From NCBI GenBank assembly GCA_905209135.1, contig CAJLRT010000061.1, positions 1 to 6,609 on the forward strand: 6,609 nt of DNA, given 5' to 3'. The notes beneath the pieces were generated by a model. It was given only the letters and a program-made list of their open reading frames with translations. It was not told the DNA's origin and made no database searches. Each line of letters begins with the position of its first letter. Position 1 is the first letter of the stretch. Made by a program: the position numbers and the translations under genes. This DNA is from an uncultured Eubacteriales bacterium. Its GTDB lineage: Bacteria > Bacillota > Clostridia > Oscillospirales > UMGS1783. This document shows, in pieces, positions 6,126-6,609 of the stretch.

Positions 6126-6609
6126 ATGGACCAGGCGCACGCAGGGCTGTACCTGCATATCCCGTTTTGCCGCAGCAAGTGCGCATACTGCGATTTCTAC
6201 TCCTGTCCCGGTTTTGACGAGTCGCTGCTGGACCGCTTTTCTGCGGCCATGCAGGCGGATATATGCCGGGCGGGGAACGAGTACTCCGACTTTTGCTTTG
6301 ACAGTATCTTTATCGGCGGGGGCACGCCGACAGTTCTCGGCGCGCGCCTTGCGGACATTCTGCGCACGGCGCGCACCCGTATGCATACCGCCGCCGGCTG
6401 CGAGGTGACGGTGGAGGCCAACCCGGAATCGCTGACGCCGCCGCTTGCGTCGGTCCTGGCTGAAAGCGGCGTAACGCGCGTCAGCATTGGCGCGCAGAGC
6501 TTTCACGACGGCCAGCTCCGTCTGCTCGGAAGGATCCATACGGCGGAAGCGGCCGCCCGCGCCGCGGAGACAGTCCGCGCCGCGGGTATTGCGTACCTGA
6601 ATCTGGATT
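6126..6609 (+). CDS. hemW: Radical SAM heme chaperone HemW, N-terminal part (3' end outside window)
   Basis: The first 161 residues are present and the frame is open to the window edge. HemW is a radical SAM-family protein, often labelled oxygen-independent coproporphyrinogen III oxidase-like, that binds heme and delivers it to target proteins. LYLHIPFC leads into the iron-sulfur motif Cys15-x3-Cys19-x2-Cys22. GGGTPT is at 64-69, EANPES at 97-102, RVSIGAQSF at 118-126 and LLGRIH at 133-138. The residue two after Cys22 is Phe, whereas true HemN oxidases have a fourth Cys there, so HemW is the better name. The start is uncertain: ATG 6126 has a weak GGAT 10 bases upstream, and the in-frame ATG at 6114, overlapping lepA by 8 bp, would add four residues. 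Either way translation is probably coupled to lepA. The lepA-hemW pair is a conserved Bacillota order, often followed by hrcA-grpE-dnaK. Confidence 0.94.
   Translation, partial: MDQAHAGLYLHIPFCRSKCAYCDFYSCPGFDESLLDRFSAAMQADICRAGNEYSDFCFDSIFIGGGTPTVLGARLADILRTARTRMHTAAGCEVTVEANPESLTPPLASVLAESGVTRVSIGAQSFHDGQLRLLGRIHTAEAAARAAETVRAAGIAYLNLD

Noticed and set aside
4325..6178. Reverse-strand 617-codon open frame opposite lepA
   Set aside because: It is a shadow of lepA produced by GC-rich third positions. It has no motif and mirrors a completely conserved GTPase.
1..6609. Mobile element, CRISPR array, defence or biosynthetic system
   Set aside because: I saw no transposase or integrase motifs, no regularly spaced repeats and no terminal inverted repeats. 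All genes are recognised core families with similar codon use.

Overview
The window is a chromosomal stretch of core housekeeping genes, all on the + strand, from what looks like a GC-rich member of the Clostridia (Bacillota). Three things suggest this. The isocitrate/isopropylmalate dehydrogenase-family protein has a form I associate with Clostridia. The phosphatase has the Bacillota-type arginine-phosphatase signature. lepA and hemW stand side by side, as they usually do in Bacillota. Shine-Dalgarno sites are strong, and codons mostly end in G or C. An Oscillospirales- or Christensenellales-like organism would fit, but I cannot fix the genus from this sequence.

Region 1 (1-2718) is a tight gene run: the 3' end of polA (DNA polymerase I), a YwlE-like low-molecular-weight phosphatase, rimI (N-acetyltransferase for ribosomal protein S18) and tsaD (tRNA t6A synthesis). 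The gaps are 9 bp, then an 8-bp overlap, then a 20-bp overlap, so this is very probably one transcript with translational coupling. Linked roles are DNA repair, reversal of protein-arginine phosphorylation, ribosomal protein modification and tRNA modification.

Region 2 (2719-3125) is a 407-bp AT-rich intergenic region with no credible gene. It is the least explained part of the window. It holds a cluster of three same-direction TGTGGA motifs resembling DnaA boxes, an adjoining stretch of about 24% G+C, several short perfect dyads, and a near-consensus sigma-A promoter (TTGACA, 17 bp, TACAAT) pointing at the next gene.

Region 3 (3126-6609) is a second probable operon driven by that promoter. 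It contains an isocitrate/isopropylmalate dehydrogenase-family enzyme with a charged N-terminal extension, then lepA (elongation factor 4), then the 5' part of hemW (radical SAM heme chaperone), which runs off the end.

I found no mobile element, CRISPR array, tRNA, rRNA, phage gene or defence system. I do not see an undescribed multi-gene system. The best leads are the intergenic repeats and the atypical cofactor-site residues and extension of the dehydrogenase.
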